This document shows, in pieces, positions 20,726 to 29,921 of a DNA stretch of 64,000 nucleotides (its first letter is position 1; every line of letters starts with the position of its first letter). The notes beneath the pieces are model-generated. The model was not told where the DNA came from and searched no databases. It worked only from the letters and a program-made list of their open reading frames with translations. Origin of the DNA: Chthoniobacterales bacterium (GTDB lineage Bacteria; Verrucomicrobiota; Verrucomicrobiia; Chthoniobacterales; JAATET01). The stretch lies in assembly GCA_015655545.1 (NCBI GenBank), contig JAATET010000071.1, positions 85,390 through 149,389 on the forward strand. The letters are read 5' to 3'. The position numbers were made by a program, and so were the translations under genes.

Positions 20726-20973
20726 CTGCGCGACCCTGGTGCGGGAGTCTTCGAGTCCGTCACGCTTTCGAGCGTAGCGACGAGAATATCGAGGCGGGAC
20801 TCGAGCCGCGCATCGGTCTGCTTGATTTCATCGCGCAGCAAGTCCACGCGTTGCTTCCGGATCGCGATCCATGATTTCAACTGCGCGGCGGTTGGCGATT
20901 GCGCGGCAGCCGATTCGGCAAAAACGAATGCGGCAAACGCGAGAAAAAGAAACCGAAACGTGAGGGCGTTCAT
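20722..20973 (-). CDS. Small exported hypothetical protein
   Basis: Signal peptide MNALTFRFLFLAFAAFVFAESAAAQ. Confidence 0.55.
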   Translation of the reverse strand: MNALTFRFLFLAFAAFVFAESAAAQSPTAAQLKSWIAIRKQRVDLLRDEIKQTDARLESRLDILVATLESVTDSKTPAPGSRR

Positions 20974-21114
20974 AAGTTAAAGTTAACAGGCTTGGCAGCG
21001 GGCGGGAAGCCAGACACTCGCCGGTCAAGGCAATCTATTTCCAAGCGGTATTCCTTCAATGGTCGATCGTCGAACAAACTCTTTATGACATTTCGACCCT
21101 AAGCGCGTGTTCAT

Positions 21115-21300
21115 TATTTCATATCGTCAGGCTCCAGGGCTTTTTTCGATCTTGGCCTGAGAAGTCCCCCCAACTTTTGAAGGATACCCCAAGCAACCTC
21201 GCCAACGGCGTCCTTGCCATTCTTCAAATGAGCTTCAAGCAATTCCTGAGCAGACTTCAAGCGTCGTTCCGCCTTCTCTTTCGCCGTGACGAGCGAGCGC
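21115..21300 (-). pseudogene. Possible 3' remnant of a protein-coding gene
   Basis: Start-less open frame reads RAILRSLVTAKEKAERRLKSAQELLEAHLKNGKDAVGEVAWGILQKLGGLLRPRSKKALEPDDMK*; no ATG/GTG in frame upstream before a stop. Confidence 0.4.
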
Positions 21301-21322
21301 AGAATCGCCCGGGCGTCTTCCG

Positions 21323-21370
21323 CGTCAAGGACACTACGGCCCCGCGGGGCGGGGCCGTTCCTCCTTGACG
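21323..21370. other. Large imperfect hairpin
   Basis: CGTCAAGGAcactACGGCCCCGcggggCGGGGCCGTtccTCCTTGACG: two nested 9-bp stems. Confidence 0.75.
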
Positions 21371-21829
21371 CTCACAATTGTGGACGCCCGATCTTACGCG
21401 GCTACATAATTTCGCTGGTCACTACGATGGAACAAAAAACAGCATTGAAGCTATTGAGGAACACCTGTCGCCCCGGATTTGAACTTGATTTACACGGAAG
21501 CGCCAAGCTTTAGGAATGGCGGGTCGGACGGCAGGTGGTTCTGTCGAGAACATGCGCTGCATGTTCACACCGTATGTTCGGCATGGGGGTGGATTCCGAC
21601 ATTCGCAGCGGCCATTTCCATGTGTGCATGGCCGACTATCGGGTCATTACGACGCTCGCCAGCGATTCAGGACATTCATGGTGCCGGGTAGATTCCATGA
21701 CACCTGTTGATCTCAGCATGACCTTTTCGATATTACGGCATCCCCTCTCAACTCCGGGCGCCCATTGCCGGGCACGGACCAAACGGCAGTTTCATTGTCC
21801 ACTACTCAGCCGACGAGGCTGTGGCGCGG

Positions 21830-22099
21830 TCACACGACAACGGTTGTCAGCAGAACATTATCTACTTCATTGAGCGTGAGACTCTGAGGGTGCCCGTCGA
21901 TGGTCCTCGCGTTGCTTTGGACTTCGATGTCGTAGTGAGCTGGGATTTCCTCGAGGAAAGCTTTGTTGAACTTCACGCGTGAGACCGTGTAGCGCTCAGA
22001 CTTCTCCGAGCTGATAGGTCGATCGATCGTGTCCCCAGCTTCCACGTCGAGATCATCAGTCCAGATCGTAAAGGTCGTGTGATCAAACCCAGCCTTCAA
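21830..22099 (-). CDS. Hypothetical protein
   Basis: 89-aa ORF FDHTTFTIWTDDLDVEAGDTIDRPISSEKSERYTVSRVKFNKAFLEEIPAHYDIEVQ; balanced composition, no recognised family. Confidence 0.4.
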   Translation of the reverse strand: MKAGFDHTTFTIWTDDLDVEAGDTIDRPISSEKSERYTVSRVKFNKAFLEEIPAHYDIEVQSNARTIDGHPQSLTLNEVDNVLLTTVVV

Positions 22100-23075
22100 C
22101 GGCCCGATGCGGCCGCCACTGGATAAATTGATAAGATTTCCTCGGTGCTGAATTCTTCGAACGGATTTTCCATAGAGGCTTGGGAGGTGCGTGACCGTAT
22201 CAGGAGCACGGCCCAGTGACTAGGATTGACCGGCTGCCACGGTAAACAGCAGGTTGGCGACGGCATGCCGCGCTTCATAATCGAACCTTCGAAGGATTCT
22301 CCAACAAGCCAAAACAGTCTACTCTGTGCTGGCACGATTTTAACTCAATCCGGGGAAATCGACCCGGTTTTCATTTTCATGAATAAAACAAAGTGTATTG
22401 CCACTTTGAAACTATTCCGGATAACTCGATAAATAGAGGCTCGGGCTTCCACCTTGATTCAAAACCAGCAATTCAAAAGTAGAATTATTGAGTTGGTTTG
22501 GAGCCTTCTGAAATCAATAGAATTTGGGACTTCGGGAATCTAATATATGGAATCGCTTGGATCACTGCGGGAATTTGTATTCTTGCGGTATCTGAAGACG
22601 AACTGGGCTGCAGTTCTTTTCTTCTCCGGCAACTCGCCGATCCACCTCCTTCCATGGCACATGGCCCATGAGAAGCGAAGGTTTCTACTGCTTCCAGAGC
22701 TTTTCGCGGCAGAGTTCTTTTCGCAACGGATACGAAGGCGACCTTCCTGTCCTCACACACCCTTCCTTCGTCTCAAACGAGATTGGATTAGGTAACTACT
22801 CAAAAAAGATTAAAAAAGTGCATTTTTGCCACCCCACCCCGTAGACGATCCGAATCGGCGTATTTATACTGGAGCATGTCACGCCCCAGCCAATTTGGAA
22901 GATTAATTGTCGTCGCGAGCATTATTAAATCAAGCTTGCCAAGCGACGTAAACGGACGCCACGAACCGATTCTGCTGAAGGTCCAAGCTCAAGCTCCAAA
23001 AATCGTAAAAGCACAACTTCGAAAGACAAATCCGCCGGAGCGAAGTCTGACCAACCCCCAAAATCACAAAATAAG

Positions 23076-23618
23076 TTGGAGAGCATCGCCAAAAGGCAAG
23101 AATTAGAACTCGTCTTAGATCTTTTGCCCACTAACTCCGCTCCAATCGTCCAAGAGGGCATTGGCTCGTCGAGCGATCCAGAAACATCCCTTTCCGTCGA
23201 GTCCGTCGAGTCCACCGAGTCCGTGGAGCACATCCTGTCTGTGGAGCCAGCCTTGTTTGTGGAGCTCGTTCCGTCCACGGAATCCACATCGCGTGCGGGA
23301 TCCAACACACCTCAAACCTCTGGGGCATTAACCATCATTGAACACCAAATCACCATCAGGAAAATCATCGAAGAAACAGATCCCTATGCCGCGATTCGGA
23401 GGCTGGTGCCGTTGGATAACAATAAGGTAGCACGCGATAACGTCAGCGACGTAATGCGGCTGATTTACAAACTTCCAAAACTCAAAATTGAGAATCCAAC
23501 AGCCGTCCATTCAGAGCGCGAATCGAAATACAAGAAATATGCCCAATCAGCATTCATGTATGCTCCGACGCTCTATTACGAATCTTGTGCTTTAGGGAGT
23601 ATTAACACTAAATCGTAA
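23076..23618 (+). CDS. Hypothetical protein with SVESVESTESVE low-complexity stretch
   Basis: 180-aa ORF; codon composition and coherent C-terminal half (TIIEHQITIRKIIEETDPYAAIRRLVPLDNNKVARDNVSDVMRLIYKLPKL). Confidence 0.4.
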   Translation: MESIAKRQELELVLDLLPTNSAPIVQEGIGSSSDPETSLSVESVESTESVEHILSVEPALFVELVPSTESTSRAGSNTPQTSGALTIIEHQITIRKIIEETDPYAAIRRLVPLDNNKVARDNVSDVMRLIYKLPKLKIENPTAVHSERESKYKKYAQSAFMYAPTLYYESCALGSINTKS

Positions 23619-23730
23619 AGCATCGACGATGAGTGCAAAAAGGACAAAGGCGGCAAAAATGACGTCGAGTTTGTCGTAGCGGGAGAAGACGCGGCGGAAG
23701 CCCTTGAGGCGTCGGAAGTGGCCGTTATCA
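23613..23730 (-). mobile_element. IS5-family transposase 3' remnant
   Basis: Minus strand reads HFRRLKGFRRVFSRYDKLDVIFAAFVLFALIVDALRF*, a typical IS5-group transposase C-terminus; no upstream remainder. Confidence 0.75.
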
Positions 23731-23916
23731 AAAATACTGGGACGGTTTTTTACAAAACCGTGGGACAGGATTAACGGAATAAATGGGACGCTTCTGGTGA
23801 AGCGGGTTCACATCCTCGATTTCGTCCCGCTATTTCCGTAAATATCTCACTATTCGCGAGCCCGACCGATTCGGAATCCGGCCGCGAATTCGAGCTTTTA
23901 GACATTTTCCTTCTCG

Positions 23917-24735
23917 TTGATGTCGGGGATGTCCTTCGGAGAATCAGTCAATTCCCGAGGTTCAGTTTTCCGCTCGGACCCGCTACAGGCGCATTGGTGC
24001 GTCAGGCAACGTGGCATGCACGTGGCCGGATACGATCCCCGCCCCATTCCCTTGATCGTGGGACCGTCGGGCAGCGGAAAGAGCGCCTTGGTGCGCCATT
24101 TTGCGAAGATCGAAAAGCTGCCGATAAAGGACTTCAATGTCGGCACATGGGTCGTCACTGGCGCGAAGGCTGATCCGCCCACGCTCGATGAAATCGCGGA
24201 TTTTATCCGCGGCAATGAGCGCGGCGTGCTCTTCATCGACGAGGTGGACAAGCTCGTGGCCACCACCGATTGGTCGCGCAACATTCAGCAGGAAATCTAC
24301 GCCTTGCTCGACGGCCGCACCGATTCCTTTCCGGGCTGGGACGAGGCGGTGACGAAAAAGCTCGCACGCGACTTCTTTCTCGTCGGAGCGGGCACATGGC
24401 AGACGCGATATGCGGGGCGGCAGCACGCCCTCGGCTTCGGCGCAAAAGAAGCCAGCAACGTCTGGGCCATCGAGCTCGACCGGCAGGACGAGATTCCCGA
24501 GGAACTGCTCATGCGATTCAACGCCGACGTGTTGTATCTGCGCCCGCTCACGAAGGCGGAATTCGGCGAACGCATCGCCTCCATCCACGATGCTCTGGCT
24601 CTTGCCCGTCCGACGAGCGAGCGGCTCGATCAACTGTCGGAGAAGGCGGTGGCATCCCGCCGGCACAATCGCTGGCTCGAAGCCTACGCCAGTCGCATCA
24701 TTCGCAGGGAAGTCTTTGCCGTCATGCAATCTTAA
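23917..24735 (+). CDS. AAA-family ATPase
   Basis: Walker A LIVGPSGSGKSALVRHF, Walker B RGVLFIDEVDKLVATTDWSRNIQQEIYALLDG; true start uncertain (possibly MHVAGYD). Confidence 0.8.
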   Translation: MMSGMSFGESVNSRGSVFRSDPLQAHWCVRQRGMHVAGYDPRPIPLIVGPSGSGKSALVRHFAKIEKLPIKDFNVGTWVVTGAKADPPTLDEIADFIRGNERGVLFIDEVDKLVATTDWSRNIQQEIYALLDGRTDSFPGWDEAVTKKLARDFFLVGAGTWQTRYAGRQHALGFGAKEASNVWAIELDRQDEIPEELLMRFNADVLYLRPLTKAEFGERIASIHDALALARPTSERLDQLSEKAVASRRHNRWLEAYASRIIRREVFAVMQS

Positions 24736-24832
24736 TACGCCACCGATGCGAGAGCGGTTGTTGTTGCAGGTGTCGTGGAGCGTGTCGTAATCCGCGATCA
24801 GGGCTGCGAGCCATTCAAGGAATCGCTGTGTC

Positions 24833-25027
24833 TCACCCGTTGCCGAGATGCTTGCGGATCGTGGCCAGGAACTCGTCGTTTCCGATGTCCCAGACTGACT
24901 CCTGCGGGTCCTCCGGACCACGAGCGAATATCGCAACATTGGTGACAAGCTGGCCGATGCGCATTTCGGGGTATTTATCCCACATGCGTTCCAGGGCCTC
25001 GATCACCTCGACTCTCGTGGCTGCCAT
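24833..25027 (-). CDS. Small conserved hypothetical protein
   Basis: MAATRVEVIEALERMWDKYPEMRIGQLVTNVAIFARGPEDPQESVWDIGNDEFLATIRKHLGNG, recognisable small soluble family of unknown function. Confidence 0.6.
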   Translation of the reverse strand: MAATRVEVIEALERMWDKYPEMRIGQLVTNVAIFARGPEDPQESVWDIGNDEFLATIRKHLGNG

Positions 25028-25128
25028 CGTCAGGCGTCATTTACTGCGTCATCGACGAGCTTGCGAACCTTTTTCAGGCAGTGTCGGCTTCGCTTTTTCG
25101 TTGAAGGGAAGGAGGAGGCACCACCGCA

Positions 25129-26130
25129 TTGGCGGCCGGGTCGAAAGCAAAATCCAAACCACAGTTCAGCTTCTTTCTCAAGGTCACCGCCCGCCTGTAT
25201 CTCATGGCGATGAAAACACAACTAGCCACCCGCCGTATCAACACCCGCATCCTCCGCTCGAGTCAGGCCATCTACCGGTGGCATCCCGCGCTGATCGATG
25301 CGGCTCTCGCGAGCAGCCAAGGCTTTCAAACATTGGAAGACCTCGTCGCCTCGACGGAGTTTCAGCTCCGGTGCCAGGCCATCGCCGCCCGGTATCTCTC
25401 GTTGCGAGCAATCCTGAGCGGTAGCAGGGTCGCTCTGCTCGATCCGATGCAGACCTGCACCGAGCCCTTCCTTTTCAGCACGCTCCGCAAGGCATGTCCT
25501 GATCTCGATCCCTCGCAGACATTCCTCTGGCCGCACCTGTTCGAGTTCCTCCGCTATCGGTATCTGGCGGACGTGAACCGTTTTCTTCCGGGCCTGGTGG
25601 AAAACGGCCGGGTGATTATCTATTGGTTCTTCAACTTCCAGCGCAAGCGGCTCACGCTTTTTGCCCGTGCGGAATACCAGCGGCTTCGCCGGGCCGCTGA
25701 CCGCACCGAATCGCTCGATATCGTCGATCAACCCTGGCGCGAACCCGGGGAGCCCGATTGCTCGCTCGAGCCCATCCGCGAAGCCTTGCTCCCGAGCATC
25801 CAGTCGCGTGAAGACGCCTGCCTTGTCTGGTTGACCGTGGCTTGCGGGGCCGGCCTCGCCGAGTGCGCGGAGGTCTATGGCTGCTCGCTGGCGACCATTC
25901 AGCGTCGCGTTGCGGTCGTGATCTGCCGGTTCGCGCGCAATTACGTGGGCGACGAGAAACGCGCGCTCAACGTGGACGTGACGCGTTGCCGAAACGAACT
26001 CGCCAGCGCCATTCCACCGGAGGCGCTTTCCGCCTGGCTGCAAGAACGGGTCGCCAGCCTCGAAAGCTCATTCAGCCTGTCGCAATCATGCCTCAGCGCG
26101 AAAGTGCCGGTTCAGCAGATTCGACGCTAG
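25129..26130 (+). CDS. Putative sigma-70-like / HTH protein
   Basis: 333-aa ORF; C-terminal DACLVWLTVACGAGLAECAEVYGCSLATIQRRVAVVICRFARNY resembles sigma region 4-type HTH; start uncertain. Confidence 0.5.
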   Translation: MAAGSKAKSKPQFSFFLKVTARLYLMAMKTQLATRRINTRILRSSQAIYRWHPALIDAALASSQGFQTLEDLVASTEFQLRCQAIAARYLSLRAILSGSRVALLDPMQTCTEPFLFSTLRKACPDLDPSQTFLWPHLFEFLRYRYLADVNRFLPGLVENGRVIIYWFFNFQRKRLTLFARAEYQRLRRAADRTESLDIVDQPWREPGEPDCSLEPIREALLPSIQSREDACLVWLTVACGAGLAECAEVYGCSLATIQRRVAVVICRFARNYVGDEKRALNVDVTRCRNELASAIPPEALSAWLQERVASLESSFSLSQSCLSAKVPVQQIRR

Positions 26131-26274
26131 CCCCTTTCTGCTATATAAGGCATTAGTTCATTTGCCACTGGCGCGCCACTAAATTGGGTGACGTTAATAT
26201 TATGATACTGGCGATAAGAAAGCGCCGATCAAACTACCCCACCCATTTGGCGGCTATCCATTGATGTATAAGGG

Positions 26275-26652
26275 TTAAACCCATCGCAAGGCAGCATAGT
26301 TAATCGACAGGTGAAGGGTGTTGTCGCAGATGATGGCGAGGCCGGTGGAAAGGAAGACCGGCAGTTCATTGCTATAGCCTGTGACCGAGCATTCGCTCCA
26401 TGGCCTCCAAGTGGATCTGGGGCCGAGCCGATCCTTGGCGAAGATGACATAGCGGGCGAGCCGCAGGCGATCGATCGCAAGATGGGTAAGTCCAATGACC
26501 GCGACGGCACTCGCCGAGCCGATTAAAAAGAAAGGCAGGCTATAAACCAACGCATGACAGAACGCGGGCCACGTCGAGCGGCTTTTGTTCTCGGCCATCC
26601 AGGTGCTCTGGAGAAGATAATCGCCGATCAGATGTAGGATGAGTTGATCCAT
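26275..26652 (-). CDS. DUF3307-like membrane protein
   Basis: MDQLILHLIGDYLLQSTWMAENKSRSTWPAFCHALVYSLPF...IGLTHLAIDRLRLARYVIFAKDR. Confidence 0.75.
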   Translation of the reverse strand: MDQLILHLIGDYLLQSTWMAENKSRSTWPAFCHALVYSLPFFLIGSASAVAVIGLTHLAIDRLRLARYVIFAKDRLGPRSTWRPWSECSVTGYSNELPVFLSTGLAIICDNTLHLSINYAALRWV

Positions 26653-26677
26653 TGGGGGACTCTGAAAGTCAGTTCTG

Positions 26678-27871
26678 TCAGAACCCGTTTCTGCACCTAT
26701 CTCCCGGCTCTTGGAATAAAATGGACTCGAGATCGGTTCGCGTCAGGGGCTTGCTCAGACAGTCGTCCATACCAGCTTCGAGAAGATTTTGGCGAAGTCC
26801 ATTGAGAGTGTGCGCCGTGAGGGCCACAATCCGGGCTTTCTTTTCGAGTCCCCTTTCCCGCTCGGCCTTACGGATCAGCCGCGTTGTCTCGATCCCGTCG
26901 ATCTTGGGCATCTGGATGTCCATGAAGATGAGCTCATACGCGGATCGATTATGCATATCCAAGCACTCCTTTCCATTCGCGGCCTCGTCGGCCGTGATAC
27001 CCATATCACTTAGAACGTGGCGAGCCAGACGGCGATTTATGCTGTGGTCATCGACGACCAGCACACGGGCATAGGGAGAAACCCTTTCCCTCTCGATTCG
27101 CAAACGCGGAACGCGATTATTCACACGCTCAAGCTCGGCCACAAAACAAAACACGCTTCCCCTTGGAGTGGATTCTTTTATTTCGATTTTGCCCCCCATC
27201 AGTTGGGCGAGCCTTTGGCTGATGGCCAATCCCAGACCGGCTCCCTCGTGGGCCCGGGAACGCGACGCGTCAAGCTGGGTAAAGGGTCGGAAAACCTTCC
27301 CTATCTGTTCAGGAGGTATGCCGCCCCCCGTATCCCGCACTTCGATCCGCAGCCGGAATCTTGTTTGGTCCAGGTTCCTGCCTTCCATGATGGCCACGAT
27401 ATCGACACTCCCCCGCTCCGTAAACTTCAGGGCGTTTTCGATCAGATGGGAAAGGACTTGCCTAAGCCTATCGGAGTCAAATTTCGCCATTTGAGGAATT
27501 GTTTCGGCGATGCGCAGGGATAGCGAGACCGGCTTGGCAAATGGGATATTAGAATAGTGAGTGTGGACTACCCCTTCGAGCACTTCATGTAAATTAGCTT
27601 CCTTGATTTCCAGGACGCATTTTCCCGAAGCGATGTGGGCGTAATCGAAGACGTCCTCAATCACCTCTCGCAAGACATTGCCGTTGATCCGAAGCTGATC
27701 GAGACATTCGCGCTGTTCATCGTTCAGATCACCCGAGGCAAGCTGATTGGCCATCCCGATGATGCTGCTTAACGGAGTGTAGAGTTCATGGCTCATCATG
27801 CCGATAAAGTCATCTGTCAATGCGGGGATTAGCTCCGCCTCATCTCGGCATCCGTTTGGCGAACCACTCAT
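26678..27871 (-). CDS. Hybrid histidine kinase (HisKA-HATPase-receiver), no membrane or sensor domain
   Basis: H-box FIGMMSHELYTPLSSIIGMA; GTG VRDTGGGIPPEQIGKVFRPFTQLD; receiver RVLVVDDHSINRRLARHVL...YELIFMDIQMPKIDGIE. Confidence 0.9.
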   Translation of the reverse strand: MSGSPNGCRDEAELIPALTDDFIGMMSHELYTPLSSIIGMANQLASGDLNDEQRECLDQLRINGNVLREVIEDVFDYAHIASGKCVLEIKEANLHEVLEGVVHTHYSNIPFAKPVSLSLRIAETIPQMAKFDSDRLRQVLSHLIENALKFTERGSVDIVAIMEGRNLDQTRFRLRIEVRDTGGGIPPEQIGKVFRPFTQLDASRSRAHEGAGLGLAISQRLAQLMGGKIEIKESTPRGSVFCFVAELERVNNRVPRLRIERERVSPYARVLVVDDHSINRRLARHVLSDMGITADEAANGKECLDMHNRSAYELIFMDIQMPKIDGIETTRLIRKAERERGLEKKARIVALTAHTLNGLRQNLLEAGMDDCLSKPLTRTDLESILFQEPGDRCRNGF

Positions 27872-28125
27872 GAATTCAAAACACGCCTAACTAAAGAAGG
27901 TCTTCAAAGACAGAACCAGTTCCCGCAGGCGGTCTTCCCTTGACTTCCTTCTTGAATCTCCCGGCTCAAGATGAAATCCAGATTCATCCTCATACCCAAT
28001 TGGAGTGCGCGACAGCGCGATTGCCATTAACAATATACCCAGCGCGTATAGCGCCAGGACACTCGACAAAATAATTATCCCCACCATTTTTTTCCCTTTT
28101 ATTTTGGCTGGGCCACTCGTGTGGC

Positions 28126-28491
28126 TCAGCGTGTTTCCTTAAAGGTCCACGCCAGTGAACGCTTCCAACGAAATTGGACATGAATGCCCATCTCGATTGA
28201 TCTCGGGGGAGAAATAGGGCCGCTGGTTTTGAAAAGCGCCTTCGCGCACAAGAAAACGCCGACGTTTTCATAGAGAAAACAGTATTTCCATGGCGGCATG
28301 CTCGCATGGACTGCAGGAAGCCCCAATGGGGGGGATTCCACATTCCGCTTGTAGAAATCATCCCAGTGTTGCTCGATGAAAAAGAACCCGAGACACGCGC
28401 CGACCACGGAGGATCGCCTTGGCCAGCCCCGGCGTCGGGCTCGTATAGCGCGCCACCGTGAGCGAGAGCCCGAGGAGGGGTTCACCAACAA
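28126..28491 (-). CDS. Hypothetical protein (start uncertain)
   Basis: ORF containing DDFYKRNVESPPLGLPAVHASMPPWKYCFLYENVGVFLCAKALFKTSGPISPPRSIEMGIHVQFRW; overlaps one copy of the dispersed TTTCTAC motif. Confidence 0.35.
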   Translation of the reverse strand: MLVNPSSGSRSRWRAIRARRRGWPRRSSVVGACLGFFFIEQHWDDFYKRNVESPPLGLPAVHASMPPWKYCFLYENVGVFLCAKALFKTSGPISPPRSIEMGIHVQFRWKRSLAWTFKETR

Positions 28492-28535
28492 GATGATTCA
28501 CTCTGAGCGCCTCCGATTGTTTCGCAATGGCGGAG

Positions 28536-29789
28536 TTATGACCCGCCCGCGCCGCCGGCGAGTGCCCTGCGGCGCAGCAGCACCATCACGCCAAGCAAGA
28601 AAGAGATCGCCACGGCCGAGGCTGGTGGCTCGGGCACGGCAGATGGCTCCGGCACGGCGACAATATTCAATGTGCCGATTCCGCCGGTGAAGCTGAAGCC
28701 GACGTCATACTGGGAGACGTTGTAGCCGAGGATGCTGGTGAAACCGCCGCTCGAGGCCGCATCGAACCCGGTGAAGACCTGATAGGAGCCTGCCGTAAGC
28801 GTGCTGCCGGTCAGGTCCAGGATTCCACTCGTGATGGTAAATTTCCCGCCATTGCCGCTGAGGCGGTCGTAGCTGCCGGAGCTGAGGATGTTCATGGCCA
28901 GCGTGCCGTTGCTCACCACGACATTCGCGCCCGTGCCGAGCGTGAGGGTGAGCGCGTCCGCACCGCCGAGATCGAGCACTCCTCCCAAGAGACCGATGGA
29001 GCCTGCGCCAAGCGCGCTGGAGCTGCGGGCCTGCAGCGTGCCGGCCTTGATCGTTGTCGGGCCGGTGTAGGTATTCGCCCCGGTGAGAATGGTGACTCCG
29101 GCATTTTGAACCACGGAGGACGTGCCGGTGATCGCGGCGCCGAAGGAATAGGCAGTGCCGGTGTGGTTGAAGTTCACCAGCCCCGTGCCGAAACTGGAAG
29201 TCACCGTTCCGGCATTCACGATGCCGGGCGCCACGGCGGCGGAGCCTGCGGCGGCGCCGATATTCAAGGTTCCGCTCGAATTGGGAACGCCGGTGATGGT
29301 GGCGCCGAGGAAAATCGTGCCCGCGCCCTTGGTTCCGACCGTGAGAGCCGCGCCCTTGGCGACCGTGACCGTGCCTGTCCTGGAGCTGCCGACGTTGAAG
29401 GACGCCCCCGTGTTCGTGAAGGTCGTGCCGTCGTCGGTGATGAGGATGGTGCCTACGCCCCCACTGCCGATCGTCGTAGCGCCGGTGGTAAGGCTCGCGC
29501 CGCTGCCGATGGTCAGGGAACTCGTGCCGGAATAACCGACATACAATGCAAGGGCATAGGCGGCGCCGCCGGATATCAATGGATTGTTTGCCGTATTTGG
29601 CACCAAGACCACATCGGAGGCCGTCGGCGAGGCCGCCAGGCTCCAGTTCGCCGGGGCAAACCAATCCGCGCCACCACTCCCCTTCCACGTATTGCTCGCG
29701 GCGCCGGCATCATGCGCCGCAAGCAAGGCAACGCAAAGTCCGCTGCGGAAATATGGAATCGGCGTTCTCAAAAAGGCGTGAAGCTTCAC
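28536..29789 (-). CDS. Autotransporter-associated beta-strand repeat protein with PEP-CTERM anchor
   Basis: GANTYTGPTTIKAGTLQARSSSALG repeat; C-terminus VPEPSAVPEPPASAVAISFLLGVMVLLRRRALAG. GTG start. Confidence 0.85.
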   Translation of the reverse strand: MKLHAFLRTPIPYFRSGLCVALLAAHDAGAASNTWKGSGGADWFAPANWSLAASPTASDVVLVPNTANNPLISGGAAYALALYVGYSGTSSLTIGSGASLTTGATTIGSGGVGTILITDDGTTFTNTGASFNVGSSRTGTVTVAKGAALTVGTKGAGTIFLGATITGVPNSSGTLNIGAAAGSAAVAPGIVNAGTVTSSFGTGLVNFNHTGTAYSFGAAITGTSSVVQNAGVTILTGANTYTGPTTIKAGTLQARSSSALGAGSIGLLGGVLDLGGADALTLTLGTGANVVVSNGTLAMNILSSGSYDRLSGNGGKFTITSGILDLTGSTLTAGSYQVFTGFDAASSGGFTSILGYNVSQYDVGFSFTGGIGTLNIVAVPEPSAVPEPPASAVAISFLLGVMVLLRRRALAGGAGGS

Positions 29790-29921
29790 GCCCTCGACGC
29801 TTGCAGCCCGGAAGTCGCGCGCCTATGGGGCGATCCCCACATTCACTGTGTAGAAACCATTGGAGGTTCCGTGAAACAGCCGATTGCCAGCCGAGAGCTT
29901 CAGCCGTTATTGGAGATCTGG

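Noticed and set aside
23180-23250. GTCGAGTCC short tandem repeats
   Set aside because: Encode SVESVESTESVE within an ORF; simple-sequence slippage is sufficient explanation.
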